A stretch of 64,000 nucleotides of DNA. Origin: Kineococcus endophyticus. GTDB lineage: Bacteria > Actinomycetota > Actinomycetes > Actinomycetales > Kineococcaceae. Of this stretch, positions 1 to 7,890 are shown in pieces. Position 1 is the first letter of the stretch, and the number at the start of each line of letters is the position of its first letter. The notes below the pieces were generated by a model. That model saw only the letters and a list, made by a program, of their open reading frames with translations. It made no database searches and was not told the origin of the DNA. The DNA lies in assembly GCF_040796495.1 (NCBI RefSeq), contig NZ_JBFNQN010000015.1, forward strand, positions 62,001 to 126,000. Direction: 5' to 3'. The translations under genes were made by a program, and so were the position numbers.

Positions 1-757
1 CTCCTGCGTCCTCGCGGGCCCGCACCTCGACGTTCCCGCCCTCCGGCGTGTACTTCACGGCGTTGTCGACGAGGTTCACCAGGGCCAGCGCGAGCAGGTC
101 CCCGTCCCCGTCGACGGCCGGCAGCGGCCAGGGCGCCCGCGGCACGTCGAGGTCGAGACGGCGACCGGCCGCCCGGGGTTGTTCTCCCACCACCTCGACG
201 GCCTCCTCCAGGAGCGCCGTGAGGTCCACGCGCCGGAACGTGAGGGGGTTCGTCTGGACGTCGGCGATCTTGCGCAGGTCGGCGGTGAGGCGGCTGAGCC
301 GCAGCACCTGCTCCTCGATGCTGCGCAGGCCCCGGCTGCGCTGGTCCGGGCTCGCGTCCTCGGCCGCGGCGTTCGCCAGCGCCAGGCGGATGGCCGTCAG
401 CGGGTTCTTCAGCTCGTGGTCGAGCCGGCCCAGCAGGAGCTGCCGGTCCCGCGCGGCCCCTGCCGCGACAGCCGCCACGGCCTCCCGCTCGGCACGCCAC
501 CGGTTCCGGCGGACCCGGGCGAGGAGGGCCAGCACGACGGCCGCGACGACGGAGACGAGCACCCCCAGGGTGAGCACCCAGTCCTGGGTCTGCGCCCCGA
601 GGCGCACCTCGACGAACTCGGCACCCCCGCCCAGACGCCCTGCGCGCCAGAGGGTCCAGGCGGCCAAGCCCACCAGCGCCGGCACGACCGCGAGCACGGC
701 GGCGACGACGGCGCGGGTGCTGCCCGGACGTGCGCGGGGCCCGGTCACGTCGCCCAC
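1..757 (-). CDS. Sensor histidine kinase (3' end outside window)
   Basis: Membrane sensor kinase of a two-component system, partner of the response regulator just upstream. Two membrane helices at about residues 16-37 and 60-81 flank a very short extracellular part, so any signal is probably sensed in or near the membrane. A HisKA H-box (LDHELKNPL, phospho-acceptor His114) and an ATPase N-box (LVNLVDNAVKYTPEGG) follow. The frame runs off the left edge, so the G boxes and the stop are not seen. Start: GTG at 757 lies 6 bases after AGAAGG and 1 base past the regulator's stop; GTG 748 is the alternative but is poorly spaced. The ligand is unknown. Confidence 0.85.
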   Translation of the reverse strand, partial: MGDVTGPRARPGSTRAVVAAVLAVVPALVGLAAWTLWRAGRLGGGAEFVEVRLGAQTQDWVLTLGVLVSVVAAVVLALLARVRRNRWRAEREAVAAVAAGAARDRQLLLGRLDHELKNPLTAIRLALANAAAEDASPDQRSRGLRSIEEQVLRLSRLTADLRKIADVQTNPLTFRRVDLTALLEEAVEVVGEQPRAAGRRLDLDVPRAPWPLPAVDGDGDLLALALVNLVDNAVKYTPEGGNVEVRAREDAG

Positions 758-758
758 G

Positions 759-1466
759 TCACGCCTTCTCGACCGGACCGGCGAACCGGTACCCCGACCC
801 CAGCACCGTGGCGATGAGCCGCGGGCTGGCGGAGTCGTCCTCGAGTTCTCGGCGCAGTTCCGCGATCCGGGTGTCGACGGAGCGGGTGCTCGTCTGGAAC
901 GTCCACCCCCACACCGCCTCCAGCAGGCGTTCTCGGGTCATGACCTCGTCGGGGTGGGTCATGAGGTAGGACAGCAACGCCGTCGCGCGCGGCGTCAGGA
1001 CGACCTCGCGGCCGTCCTTCCACACCCGCTGGGAGACGCGGTCCAGCACGACCGACCCCGACCGCAACCGCTGGAACTGCCCGGGCCCGCCCGTCCGGTC
1101 GCCGTCGCGGCGGCGCAGCACCGCCCGGATGCGGGCCGTGAGTTCCTGGGGGTCGAAGGGTTTGTTGAGGTAGTCGTCCGCCCCCTCCTCCAGCGCCATC
1201 GCGCGCTCGCTGGACTCCCCCACCTGCGTCAGCAGGATGACGGGGGTCGAGGACCCCTCCTGCCGCAGGCGGCGCAGCACCGCCCGGCCGTCCATCCTCG
1301 GCATCATGACGTCGAGGACGACGAGGTCCGGGTCCTGCGCCCGGACGCGGTCGAGGGCCTCCTGGCCGTCGTGGGCGACGACCACGTCGAAACCCGCCCG
1401 CGTCAGCAGCGGCGCGAGGTTGTCGGTGATGGCGCTCTCGTCGTCGGCGAGCAGGATGGTCGGCAC
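759..1466 (-). CDS. OmpR/PhoB-family response regulator
   Basis: DNA-binding response regulator, 235 aa, first gene of a two-gene operon with the histidine kinase. The receiver domain occupies residues 1-115, with acidic pair Asp8/Asp9, phospho-acceptor Asp52 (VVLDVMMPRMDG) and Lys102 (LNKPFD). A winged-helix Trans_reg_C domain follows (about 140-232), with the family's SVDTRIAELR recognition helix and the terminal GSGYRF strand. GTG 1466 is preferred to an in-frame upstream ATG because the receiver fold begins immediately (PTILLADDE). No binding site could be assigned, so the regulon is unknown. Confidence 0.92.
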   Translation of the reverse strand: MPTILLADDESAITDNLAPLLTRAGFDVVVAHDGQEALDRVRAQDPDLVVLDVMMPRMDGRAVLRRLRQEGSSTPVILLTQVGESSERAMALEEGADDYLNKPFDPQELTARIRAVLRRRDGDRTGGPGQFQRLRSGSVVLDRVSQRVWKDGREVVLTPRATALLSYLMTHPDEVMTRERLLEAVWGWTFQTSTRSVDTRIAELRRELEDDSASPRLIATVLGSGYRFAGPVEKA

Positions 1467-1604
1467 CCCCCGATGATGCCCGCCCCCCAAGGCCTCCGGC
1501 AGCCCCGGTGCCCCCGCTGTGCCGGAACGGTTGCCGGTGTGTCCGTCCTGTCACAGCCGCCGGTCGCGGCGCCCGCCGTCCGCCGGGGTTCCTAGACTGG
1601 GTGG

Positions 1605-2303
1605 GTGCGTGCCCCCGTGTCCCGTCCGCTCGTCCTCGCGGTGCTGGCGGTCACGGGAGTGGCCCTCGCGGGGTGCTCGTTCCGCGGCGGGGTCAGCGTC
1701 GGGGCACCGGCGACGACGAGCTCGCGTCCTCCGACCTCGGCCGCCTCCAGCCCCACCACGACGAACCCCACGCCCGCACCGTCGACTCCCACCCCCACCG
1801 CGACGACCCCGGTCCCGACGACCCCGATCCCGACGACGCCCGTCCCGACGACGCCCACCCCCAGCGCGCCACCGACCACGGTCGGCGTCTGCACCTCGGC
1901 CCAGCTCGTCGCGGCGCTCGCCCCGGCCGACGCGCCGGCCGGCAGGGGCGCCGCGCTCCTGACGCTGACGAACACCGGTCGCTCGGCGTGCCACCTCAAG
2001 GGGTTCGGCGGCATCTCGCTGAGCCGCAGCGACGGGGCGCCCGTCCTGTCCCGGCAGGTGCGCACCGACGCGGCACCGGCCGGCCTCACCCTGGAACCCG
2101 GTGACGTCGCCCGCTCGTCCCTGTCGTGGTCGACCGTCGCGAACACCGCGGTGGGTGAACCGGCGACGGGGGGTTGCGAGGCCGTCCCGACGTCGTTGCT
2201 CGTCATCCCGCCCGACCAGATCGCCGACCAGGCGGTCCCCTGGTCGGCCGGTCCGGTCTGCGACCAGGGCTCGATCACCCAGACCCCCTACACCAGCGGC
2301 TGA
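1605..2303 (+). CDS. DUF4232-type secreted lipoprotein
   Basis: Putative cell-surface lipoprotein, 232 aa. The N-terminus is a lipoprotein signal with lipobox VALAGC. A Pro/Thr linker follows, encoded by tandem repeats of about 12 bases (around 1790-1870) that read as TPVPTTPIPTT-like units. The C-terminal domain (about 90-230) resembles DUF4232: paired cysteines, the NTGRSACHLKGFGG segment and a conserved end with a disulphide-capable Cys. Function of the family is not established. The TAGACT hexamer at 1593-1598 ends 6 bases before the GTG start, and no Shine-Dalgarno is visible, so the message is probably leaderless. Confidence 0.8.
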   Translation: MRAPVSRPLVLAVLAVTGVALAGCSFRGGVSVGAPATTSSRPPTSAASSPTTTNPTPAPSTPTPTATTPVPTTPIPTTPVPTTPTPSAPPTTVGVCTSAQLVAALAPADAPAGRGAALLTLTNTGRSACHLKGFGGISLSRSDGAPVLSRQVRTDAAPAGLTLEPGDVARSSLSWSTVANTAVGEPATGGCEAVPTSLLVIPPDQIADQAVPWSAGPVCDQGSITQTPYTSG

Positions 2304-2316
2304 GGCGGGACCCGGC

Positions 2317-3195
2317 TCAGGACAGCTCGCCGAGGAACCCGCGCACCCGGTCCGCCACCTCGTCGAGGTGCGACTCCAGGAGGAAGTGCCCCCCGTCGAG
2401 GAGTTCGACCCGGGCCTCGGGCAGGTCGGCGGTGAAGGCACGGGCCCCGTCGGGTCCGAAGATCTCGTCCCGCTCGCCCCAGACCGCCAGGAGCGGGACG
2501 GGGTGGGCACGGAACGCCTCGTGCAGGACGGGGTACAACCGGCGGTTCGACGGGTAGTCCCGGTACAGGGCCAGCTGCACCTCGGGCTGCCCGGGACGGT
2601 TCACCGCGGCGGCGTCGCGGGTCCACGTGTCGGGGTCGACGACGTCGGGTTCGTCGAGCCCGTGGGTGTACTGCCAGCGGATCAGGTCCGCGCTGAACGT
2701 GCTGCGCAGCAACGCCTCGTCCTGCGCGTTGCCGTCGGCCGCCCACCGCCACAGGGGCGCCCAGAACGTGTCGACGAAACCCTCCTCGTAGGCGTTGCCG
2801 TTCTGGGAGACGACGGCGGTGATCCTCGCGGGGTCGCGCAGGAACAGTCGCCAGCCGACGGGGGCGCCGTAGTCCTGGACGTACACGGCGAACCGCTGCA
2901 CCCCGAGCTGGGCCAGGAGCGATTCGACGACGTCGGCGAGGCGGTCGAACGTGTACTCGAACTCCTCGACCGCCGGGGCGTCGGAGTGGCCGAAGCCGAT
3001 GTGGTCCGGGGCGATGACGCGGTAGCGGTCGGCCAGCCGCGGGAGGAGGTGGCGGTACATCGCGGACGAGGCGGGGAAACCGTGCAGGAGGACGACGACG
3101 GGTCCGTCGGCGGGCCCGGCCTCGCGGTAGGCGACGGTCCGGCCGTCGACGGTCGCGGTCCGGTGGTGGGTCCGGGGGAGGTGGGCGGTGGGCAC
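2317..3195 (-). CDS. Alpha/beta hydrolase, haloalkane dehalogenase/epoxide hydrolase-like
   Basis: Probable soluble hydrolase, 292 aa. The oxyanion-hole HGFPAS motif is at residues 39-44. The nucleophile elbow is QDYG with Asp108, so the nucleophile is Asp and not Ser, as in haloalkane dehalogenases and epoxide hydrolases. The catalytic His is in the C-terminal GGHFLLE (His270). These features place it in the Asp-nucleophile branch; the substrate is unknown. GTG 3195 is chosen because GAGGAG lies 5 bases upstream; the open frame extends further but without hydrolase similarity. It is divergent from the CGNR regulator, with a palindrome between them that may control both. Confidence 0.85.
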   Translation of the reverse strand: MPTAHLPRTHHRTATVDGRTVAYREAGPADGPVVVLLHGFPASSAMYRHLLPRLADRYRVIAPDHIGFGHSDAPAVEEFEYTFDRLADVVESLLAQLGVQRFAVYVQDYGAPVGWRLFLRDPARITAVVSQNGNAYEEGFVDTFWAPLWRWAADGNAQDEALLRSTFSADLIRWQYTHGLDEPDVVDPDTWTRDAAAVNRPGQPEVQLALYRDYPSNRRLYPVLHEAFRAHPVPLLAVWGERDEIFGPDGARAFTADLPEARVELLDGGHFLLESHLDEVADRVRGFLGELS

Positions 3196-3267
3196 GGTGG
3201 TCTCCTCACGTCGTTTCTCACGGTTGCGAGTTCGATCGACGTGAGAGTGTCTAGCAGGCCGGTCTAA

Positions 3268-3278
3268 CGGTTGCAACC
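3268..3278. promoter_or_regulatory. Palindrome in hydrolase/CGNR divergent promoter
   Basis: GGTTGCAACC is a perfect 10-bp palindrome at 3269-3278. A related half (CGGTTGCGAG) lies at 3221-3230. On the minus strand it overlaps a TTGCAA that has a TAGACA 17 bases further on, a plausible promoter for the hydrolase. It is a candidate operator for the adjacent CGNR regulator. Confidence 0.4.
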
Positions 3279-3303
3279 ATCTCAAGCGTGATAACTTCGA
3301 GGT

Positions 3304-3888
3304 GTGACCACCCGGGACACCCCCGACGAACCACTGCCCGTGCGCTGGGCCAACACGGTGCGCGCCGAACGCGGCGTGGTGCACGACGAGATCGAGCAGT
3401 CCGACGGCCTACGGCAGTGGCTGCGCAGCAACGGGTTCGAGGTCGCCCGTCGGCCGACAGACCGTGACCTGTCGGCGGCCCGCGCCCTGCGCGACGCCGT
3501 GCGCGTGCTCCTCTCGCACGTCACGGGCGACGACCGACCTGCCACCACGAGCCCGTCCCCGGACGTCCCGGCCGCCGTCGAGGTGCTGGAAGCGCACGGT
3601 CGGCCCACGCCGCCCGACCGGCTCGAACTCGTCGACGGCGAGCTGCGCCTGGCGCACCCCCAGCCCGTCGCCGTGTCGGTCGAGGAGGCGCTCGCGCAGG
3701 TGCGGGCGCAGACCGTCCGCCTCCTCACGGGGGCGGGCGCGGCCGAGCTCCGCGCGTGCCACGGTCCCCGGTGCGTGCTGTTCTTCGTGCGCGACCACCC
3801 CCGTCGCGAGTGGTGCTCGGCGGCGTGCGGCACGCGGGCACGCGCCGCCCGGCACTACCGCCGTCACCGCCCGGGCGGTGCGGGGTGA
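3304..3888 (+). CDS. CGNR zinc-finger (ABATE domain) regulator
   Basis: Protein of 194 aa with the two-part layout of the CGNR family. The N-terminal ABATE-like region (about 1-140) contains WANTVRAERG and ALRDAVRVLL segments. A C-terminal zinc finger has Cys pairs in RACHGPRCVLFF and EWCSAACG, followed by a basic RARAARHYRRHR tail. The family is thought to act as stress- or ligand-responsive DNA-binding regulators. It faces the alpha/beta hydrolase gene and probably controls it. TAACTT at 3292-3297 ends 6 bases before GTG 3304, consistent with leaderless transcription. Confidence 0.85.
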   Translation: MTTRDTPDEPLPVRWANTVRAERGVVHDEIEQSDGLRQWLRSNGFEVARRPTDRDLSAARALRDAVRVLLSHVTGDDRPATTSPSPDVPAAVEVLEAHGRPTPPDRLELVDGELRLAHPQPVAVSVEEALAQVRAQTVRLLTGAGAAELRACHGPRCVLFFVRDHPRREWCSAACGTRARAARHYRRHRPGGAG

Positions 3889-4097
3889 CCGACGTCGTGC
3901 AGGGCCCGCCGCTTCACCGCCTCGCCGAACAGGCTGAGCCCGGCGTTCAGCGTCACCAGGCCGGCGGTGCCGGGAACCACCCAGGCACGTCGCCGCGCCC
4001 GGCGCACGGCGGCGTCGGTGACGACGCACACCCCGGCCCCCACGAGCAGCAGCCCCGAGGGGGCGAGCACCTTCCACGCGGTGAGGTCGTCCACCAC
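3864..4097 (-). CDS. Small two-helix membrane protein
   Basis: Hypothetical 77-aa protein with a hydrophobic helix at about residues 10-28 (VLAPSGLLLVGAGVCVV) and a weaker second one at about 40-57, separated by an Arg-rich turn. The last 25 bases overlap the 3' end of the CGNR gene on the other strand. No family is recognised. Support is limited to codon pattern, helix layout and the gap it fills, so a non-coding frame cannot be ruled out. Confidence 0.5.
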   Translation of the reverse strand: MVDDLTAWKVLAPSGLLLVGAGVCVVTDAAVRRARRRAWVVPGTAGLVTLNAGLSLFGEAVKRRALHDVGHPAPPGR

Positions 4098-4144
4098 CCC
4101 AGCTTCTCAGCGGGGGTTCAACAGCGCGCGGGCACAGTGACCGC

Positions 4145-4621
4145 ATGTTCGACCTCATCGGCGGTCTGCCCGTCCACCCGCTCGTCGTCCACGCCGTCGT
4201 CGTCCTGCTCCCCCTGGCCGTCCTCGGCACCGTCGCGGTGGCCGCACGGCCGGCGTGGCGGGCCCGCTACAGCGGCCTCAACGCGCTCGTCGCCGTCGTC
4301 GGCACGGCCCTGTGCCCCGTCGCCACGAGCAGCGGGGAATCGCTGGAGCACCGGGTGGGCGATCCCGGCCGGCACGCCGAGCTCGGCGACCAGCTCGTCT
4401 GGTTCGCCCTGCCGCTGGCGGTCCTCGCCGTCGTCCTGTGGTGGCTGCAGCGCCGCCGACGGGACGAGGCGGGGCGCCCGCCCGCCGCGGTGACCGTCGT
4501 CGCCGCCCTGTCCGTCGTGGCGGCGCTCGCCACCGCCGTGCAGGTGTACCGCGTCGGCGACTCCGGCGCGCAGGCCGTCTGGAAGGACCAGGTCACCGCG
4601 ACCAGCCAGAAGGCCGGCTGA
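4145..4621 (+). CDS. DUF2231 membrane protein
   Basis: Integral membrane protein of 158 aa with four predicted helices. It begins with the family's typical GLPVHPLVVHAVVVLLPLA segment, with paired histidines at the first helix, and has a His/Glu-containing loop (SSGESLEHRV) between helices 2 and 3. DUF2231 proteins are often found with haem or metal proteins, but their role is not established. CACAGT at 4133-4138 ends 6 bases before the ATG; no ribosome site is evident. Confidence 0.85.
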   Translation: MFDLIGGLPVHPLVVHAVVVLLPLAVLGTVAVAARPAWRARYSGLNALVAVVGTALCPVATSSGESLEHRVGDPGRHAELGDQLVWFALPLAVLAVVLWWLQRRRRDEAGRPPAAVTVVAALSVVAALATAVQVYRVGDSGAQAVWKDQVTATSQKAG

Positions 4622-4715
4622 CGTCGGCCGGCCTTCCGGGATGCGGTCCCCCGCGGCGCCCCGAGACTGGGACCGTGCCCGGGCACCGTGCCCGGGACCT
4701 GGTGCGGAGGTCGAC

Positions 4716-5069
4716 GTGGCGAACGGTGTGGCGACGGTGTGGGTTCCCGTGGACGACATGGACAGGGCGGTCGCGTTCTACGGCACGACCCTGGGGTTGG
4801 ACGTGAGCATGACCTCGCCGGACTGGAGCGAGGTCGAGGCCGGCGGTCTGACCATCGGGCTGAACGCGCGGGAGGACACCGGGTCGCACGCCGACGGCGG
4901 GGCGGTCATCTCCTTCACACCCGACTCCTCCATCGACGACGAGGTGTCGCGCCTGCGCAGCGAGGGCGTGGAGTTCACGGGCGGGATCAGCGACCACCCG
5001 TGGGGCCGCATCGCCCCGTTCAAGGACAGCGAGGGGAACGACCTGCAGTTCTACGCCCCGCCGGCCTGA
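4716..5069 (+). CDS. VOC-superfamily (glyoxalase-like) protein
   Basis: Single-unit VOC fold of 117 aa (WVPVDDMDRAVAFYGTTLGLD at the N-terminus, ending PFKDSEGNDLQFYAPP). Such proteins are dioxygenases, lyases or antibiotic-binding proteins; the substrate cannot be told. Residue Glu in EGNDLQFY matches a usual metal ligand. GTG 4716 is chosen over upstream starts because GGAGG lies 5 bases before it and the fold begins directly. The 3' end overlaps the convergent DUF385 gene by 19 bases. Confidence 0.85.
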   Translation: MANGVATVWVPVDDMDRAVAFYGTTLGLDVSMTSPDWSEVEAGGLTIGLNAREDTGSHADGGAVISFTPDSSIDDEVSRLRSEGVEFTGGISDHPWGRIAPFKDSEGNDLQFYAPPA

Positions 5070-5467
5070 TCCTGCAGTTCCAGGACCGGGATGCGGCGCG
5101 ACGTCTTCGCCTCGTACCCGGCGAAACCCGGACTGGCCGCGAGGAACCGCGCCCAGGCCGCGTCCCGGTCCTCCCCCTGCAGGTCGACGGCCCGCACCGC
5201 GACCTCGCCCCGGTCGGGGTGCTCGACCACGGTGTCGGGGTGGGCCAGCAGGTTGTGGTACCACGCGGGGTGCTGGTCAGCGCCCGCCGCCGAGGCCGCG
5301 ATGAGCCACCCGTTCTCGGTGGGGATGGCGAACAACGGGGCGACCCGTTCCGTCCCGCTGCGCGCGCCGGTGTGGTGCACCAGGAGCAGGCTCCGCCCGA
5401 AACCCGCCGTCGTCACCGTCCCGCCGTTGGCGCGGAACTCCTCGATCACCTGCTGGTTGAAGTCCAC
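5051..5467 (-). CDS. DUF385 nitroreductase-family deazaflavin (F420)-dependent oxidoreductase
   Basis: A 138-aa cytoplasmic protein with the split-barrel pattern of the actinobacterial F420H2-dependent quinone/nitro-reductase family. It has the LLLVHHTGARSGTERVAPL segment near residues 25-45, AASAAGADQHPAWYHNLLAHPD around 60-80 and a VEHPDRGEVAVRA strand. Known members use reduced deazaflavin F420 to reduce diverse substrates. GTG 5467 is preferred because GAGGAGGAAC lies directly upstream. It points to an F420-making actinobacterium. Confidence 0.85.
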   Translation of the reverse strand: MDFNQQVIEEFRANGGTVTTAGFGRSLLLVHHTGARSGTERVAPLFAIPTENGWLIAASAAGADQHPAWYHNLLAHPDTVVEHPDRGEVAVRAVDLQGEDRDAAWARFLAASPGFAGYEAKTSRRIPVLELQDQAGGA

Positions 5468-5498
5468 CGTTCCTCCTCGCGCGTGCTGTGCTGGGGGC

Positions 5499-5861
5499 AT
5501 GGACTCCCCCGCCCGGTTCAAGGACCTCTGCCTCGACGCCCGTGACCACCAGCGTCTCGCGGACTGGTGGTGCCGCGCCATGGGCTACCGCCGTCACGTC
5601 GGCGCGTCGGGTCCCCGTCCCGACGGCGATCCCGTGCCGATCGTCGCCGTCGACGGGGCCGGCCCGCTGCTGTGGGTGAACCCCGTCCCGGAGGGCAAGG
5701 TCGTCAAGAACCGGCTGCACGTCGACGTCGACGGGGACGTGCCGGCGCTCCTCGCCCTCGGCGCGACCCTCGTCCGGGCGCGGGAGGCGGACCGGCCGTG
5801 GGACGTGCTGGCCGATCCCGAGGGCAACGAGTTCTGCGTGTTCAGTCCCGACGGCGTCTGA
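5499..5861 (+). CDS. VOC-superfamily glyoxalase-like protein
   Basis: 120-aa protein related to the glyoxalase-like domain common in actinobacteria: starts FKDLCLDARDHQRLADWWC, contains PLLWVNPVPEGKVVKNRLHVD and ends DVLADPEGNEFCVFSP. The RLHVD and EGNEF positions carry the usual VOC metal-binding His and Glu. The substrate is unknown. ATG 5499 lies 31 bases from the start of the divergent DUF385 gene; the 3' end overlaps the next small gene by 20 bases. Confidence 0.85.
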   Translation: MDSPARFKDLCLDARDHQRLADWWCRAMGYRRHVGASGPRPDGDPVPIVAVDGAGPLLWVNPVPEGKVVKNRLHVDVDGDVPALLALGATLVRAREADRPWDVLADPEGNEFCVFSPDGV

Positions 5862-6096
5862 GGTTCCAGCCCCGCACCGCGAGGAACGCCCCCGCGACGA
5901 CGGCCCCGTAGGCCCCCGCCCGCAGCCCGGCGTGGTTCAGCACGACGGTCCAGGTGTCGCCCCCGTCGGGGCCGGACGGCCGGTGCGCGGCCGCGACCCC
6001 GTGGAAGGCCACGCCGGCGACCACGAGGACGACGCCGACGACGAGCAGCAGGGCACCGGAGCGCGGGGATCTGAGCACCGCACGATCCAACCGCAC
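5842..6096 (-). CDS. Small membrane protein
   Basis: Hypothetical 84-aa protein with two hydrophobic helices (about 15-35, rich in Val/Leu; about 58-75) joined by a polar loop, and a basic C-terminus (RGWNLRRRRD). No family recognised. It lies 9 bases downstream of the SDR gene on the same strand and may be its operon partner. It overlaps the 3' end of the VOC gene by 20 bases. Confidence 0.55.
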   Translation of the reverse strand: MRLDRAVLRSPRSGALLLVVGVVLVVAGVAFHGVAAAHRPSGPDGGDTWTVVLNHAGLRAGAYGAVVAGAFLAVRGWNLRRRRD

Positions 6097-6105
6097 CCGG
6101 GCACC

Positions 6106-6789
6106 TCAGAAGGTGACGACCCCGCGCACCCGGTGCCCGGTGGCGATGGCCTCACCGCTGACCGCGGCGGCCAGCGGGGAGACGAGGAACGTCACGAGCG
6201 CGGCGATCTGGTCCGGCGAGGACTCCCCCGGAGCCCCCGGACGCACCTGCGACGACGGCTCGTCGACCACCGGTCCGGGGTTGACGGTGTTCACGGTGAC
6301 GCCACTTCCCGCGAGGTCGTCGGCGAGGTTCTTGGCGGCGATGACGAGCGCGGCGTTGCGCACGGCGCCCGTCGTGTTCCCCGTCAGGTAGGCGTTCTGG
6401 CCGCTGATCCCGACGATCCGGCCGTACCCCGCCTCGCGCATGGCCGGTGCGGCGGCGTTCGCCAGGCGCAGGAACCCCAGGGACTTCGCGTCGAACGCCG
6501 TCGCGATCTGCTCGGGGTCGGAGTTCCGGGCCGGGTCGAGGGTCCCGGCCGCCGGGGCCGCGGTGACGACGAGTCCGTCGAGCCGCCCGTGCTCGGCGAG
6601 CACCCGCTCGACCGCGGCCCGCGCCGAGGCGGTGTCGGTGAGGTCGACGGCCACGCCGTCCTCGCCGGGGTTCCGCGAGGCGACCACGACGGTCGCGCCC
6701 TCCTCGCGCAGGCGCTGCACGACAGCACGTCCGATGTAGCCGCGCCCACCGGCGACGAGCACGACACGGGAGTCCAGTCCGAGGTCCAC
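6106..6789 (-). CDS. SDR-fold oxidoreductase with atypical active site
   Basis: 227-aa short-chain dehydrogenase/reductase fold. The nucleotide loop reads GGRGYIG, not the standard TGxxxGIG. The substrate region has the Ser (GISGQN), but the YxxxK catalytic pair is absent: the equivalent stretch is TGAVRNAALVIAAKNLA. Such SDRs are either binding proteins, use another mechanism, or belong to a divergent family. TAGGCT ends 7 bases before GTG 6789 and overlaps the stop codon of the TetR gene, so it may have its own promoter or be read from tetR. No substrate can be assigned. Confidence 0.8.
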   Translation of the reverse strand: MDLGLDSRVVLVAGGRGYIGRAVVQRLREEGATVVVASRNPGEDGVAVDLTDTASARAAVERVLAEHGRLDGLVVTAAPAAGTLDPARNSDPEQIATAFDAKSLGFLRLANAAAPAMREAGYGRIVGISGQNAYLTGNTTGAVRNAALVIAAKNLADDLAGSGVTVNTVNPGPVVDEPSSQVRPGAPGESSPDQIAALVTFLVSPLAAAVSGEAIATGHRVRGVVTF

Positions 6790-6799
6790 GGACGCGAGC

Positions 6800-7393
6800 C
6801 TACGTCGCGACGAGCGCCAGCACGTGGTCCACGACGCCGACCAACGCGTCCCCGCGGACGGCGTCGTCCCCCACCGTGAGGGCGCGGAACAGCAGGGAGC
6901 CCATGAGGACCTCGGTGGCCTGCGCCGGGGTGGTGGTCGCGCGCAGTTCCCCTCGGGCGCGGGCCCGGTGGAAGGCGTCCTCGAGGACGGCGGCGCAGCG
7001 GTCGACGTGGTCGCGCCGGAACCGTTCCGTGACCGCGGGCGCGTCGGCGACCTCGTCGAGGCACCGCTGCAGCACGCGGCGCCGGTCTCCCGACAGCGAC
7101 CGGGCGATGTCCGGCACGAGGGCGTCCAGGTCGCCGCGCAGCGAGCCCGCCGCCGGGGGGCGCAGGTTGGCCGTCAACGTCGCCAGGGCGTCCACGACGA
7201 GGTCCTCGGTGGTGGTCCAGCGGGCGTGGACACCGCGGCGGTCCACCCCGGCCCGCGCAGCCACCCCCCGGGTGCTGAAGCCGGCGACGCCCTTCTCGGC
7301 CAGTTCCTCGACCGCCGCCGCCAGGACGCGCCCGTCGATGCCCGGGTCCCGCGGACGGCCCCGGGCGGGTCGGGTGGTGGGGACCTCGCTCAC
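6800..7393 (-). CDS. TetR/AcrR-family repressor
   Basis: 197-aa regulator. The N-terminal helix-turn-helix (residues about 20-65) has the TetR pattern FSTRGVAARAGVDRRGVHARW; the C-terminal ligand domain contains the only two cysteines, Cys111 and Cys133. It is divergent from ohr, and a 31-bp inverted repeat lies between them, overlapping this gene's own -10 (TAGGAT, 7405-7400, 6 bases before GTG 7393). It very probably represses itself and ohr. Because ohr protects against organic peroxides, a thiol-based sensor is possible but not shown. Confidence 0.88.
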   Translation of the reverse strand: MSEVPTTRPARGRPRDPGIDGRVLAAAVEELAEKGVAGFSTRGVAARAGVDRRGVHARWTTTEDLVVDALATLTANLRPPAAGSLRGDLDALVPDIARSLSGDRRRVLQRCLDEVADAPAVTERFRRDHVDRCAAVLEDAFHRARARGELRATTTPAQATEVLMGSLLFRALTVGDDAVRGDALVGVVDHVLALVAT

Positions 7394-7402
7394 GGGTGCA
7401 TC

Positions 7403-7433
7403 CTATTCGTGCACCAGCCTGGTACACGAATAG
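7403..7433. promoter_or_regulatory. 31-bp operator between tetR and ohr
   Basis: Inverted repeat with 15-bp arms around the central base 7418: left CTATTCGTGCACCAG, right arm complementary at 14 of 15 positions. It covers the tetR -10 region and the space upstream of ohr. Its size and position are typical of a TetR-dimer site. Confidence 0.85.
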
Positions 7434-7445
7434 AAGGGCACCACC

Positions 7446-7874
<429 letters not shown>

Positions 7875-7890
7875 CGACCTGCCGGACGGC

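Noticed and set aside
1790-1870. A CRISPR-like or other regulatory repeat array
   Set aside because: The 12-base tandem units simply encode the Pro/Thr linker of the lipoprotein and have no spacers.
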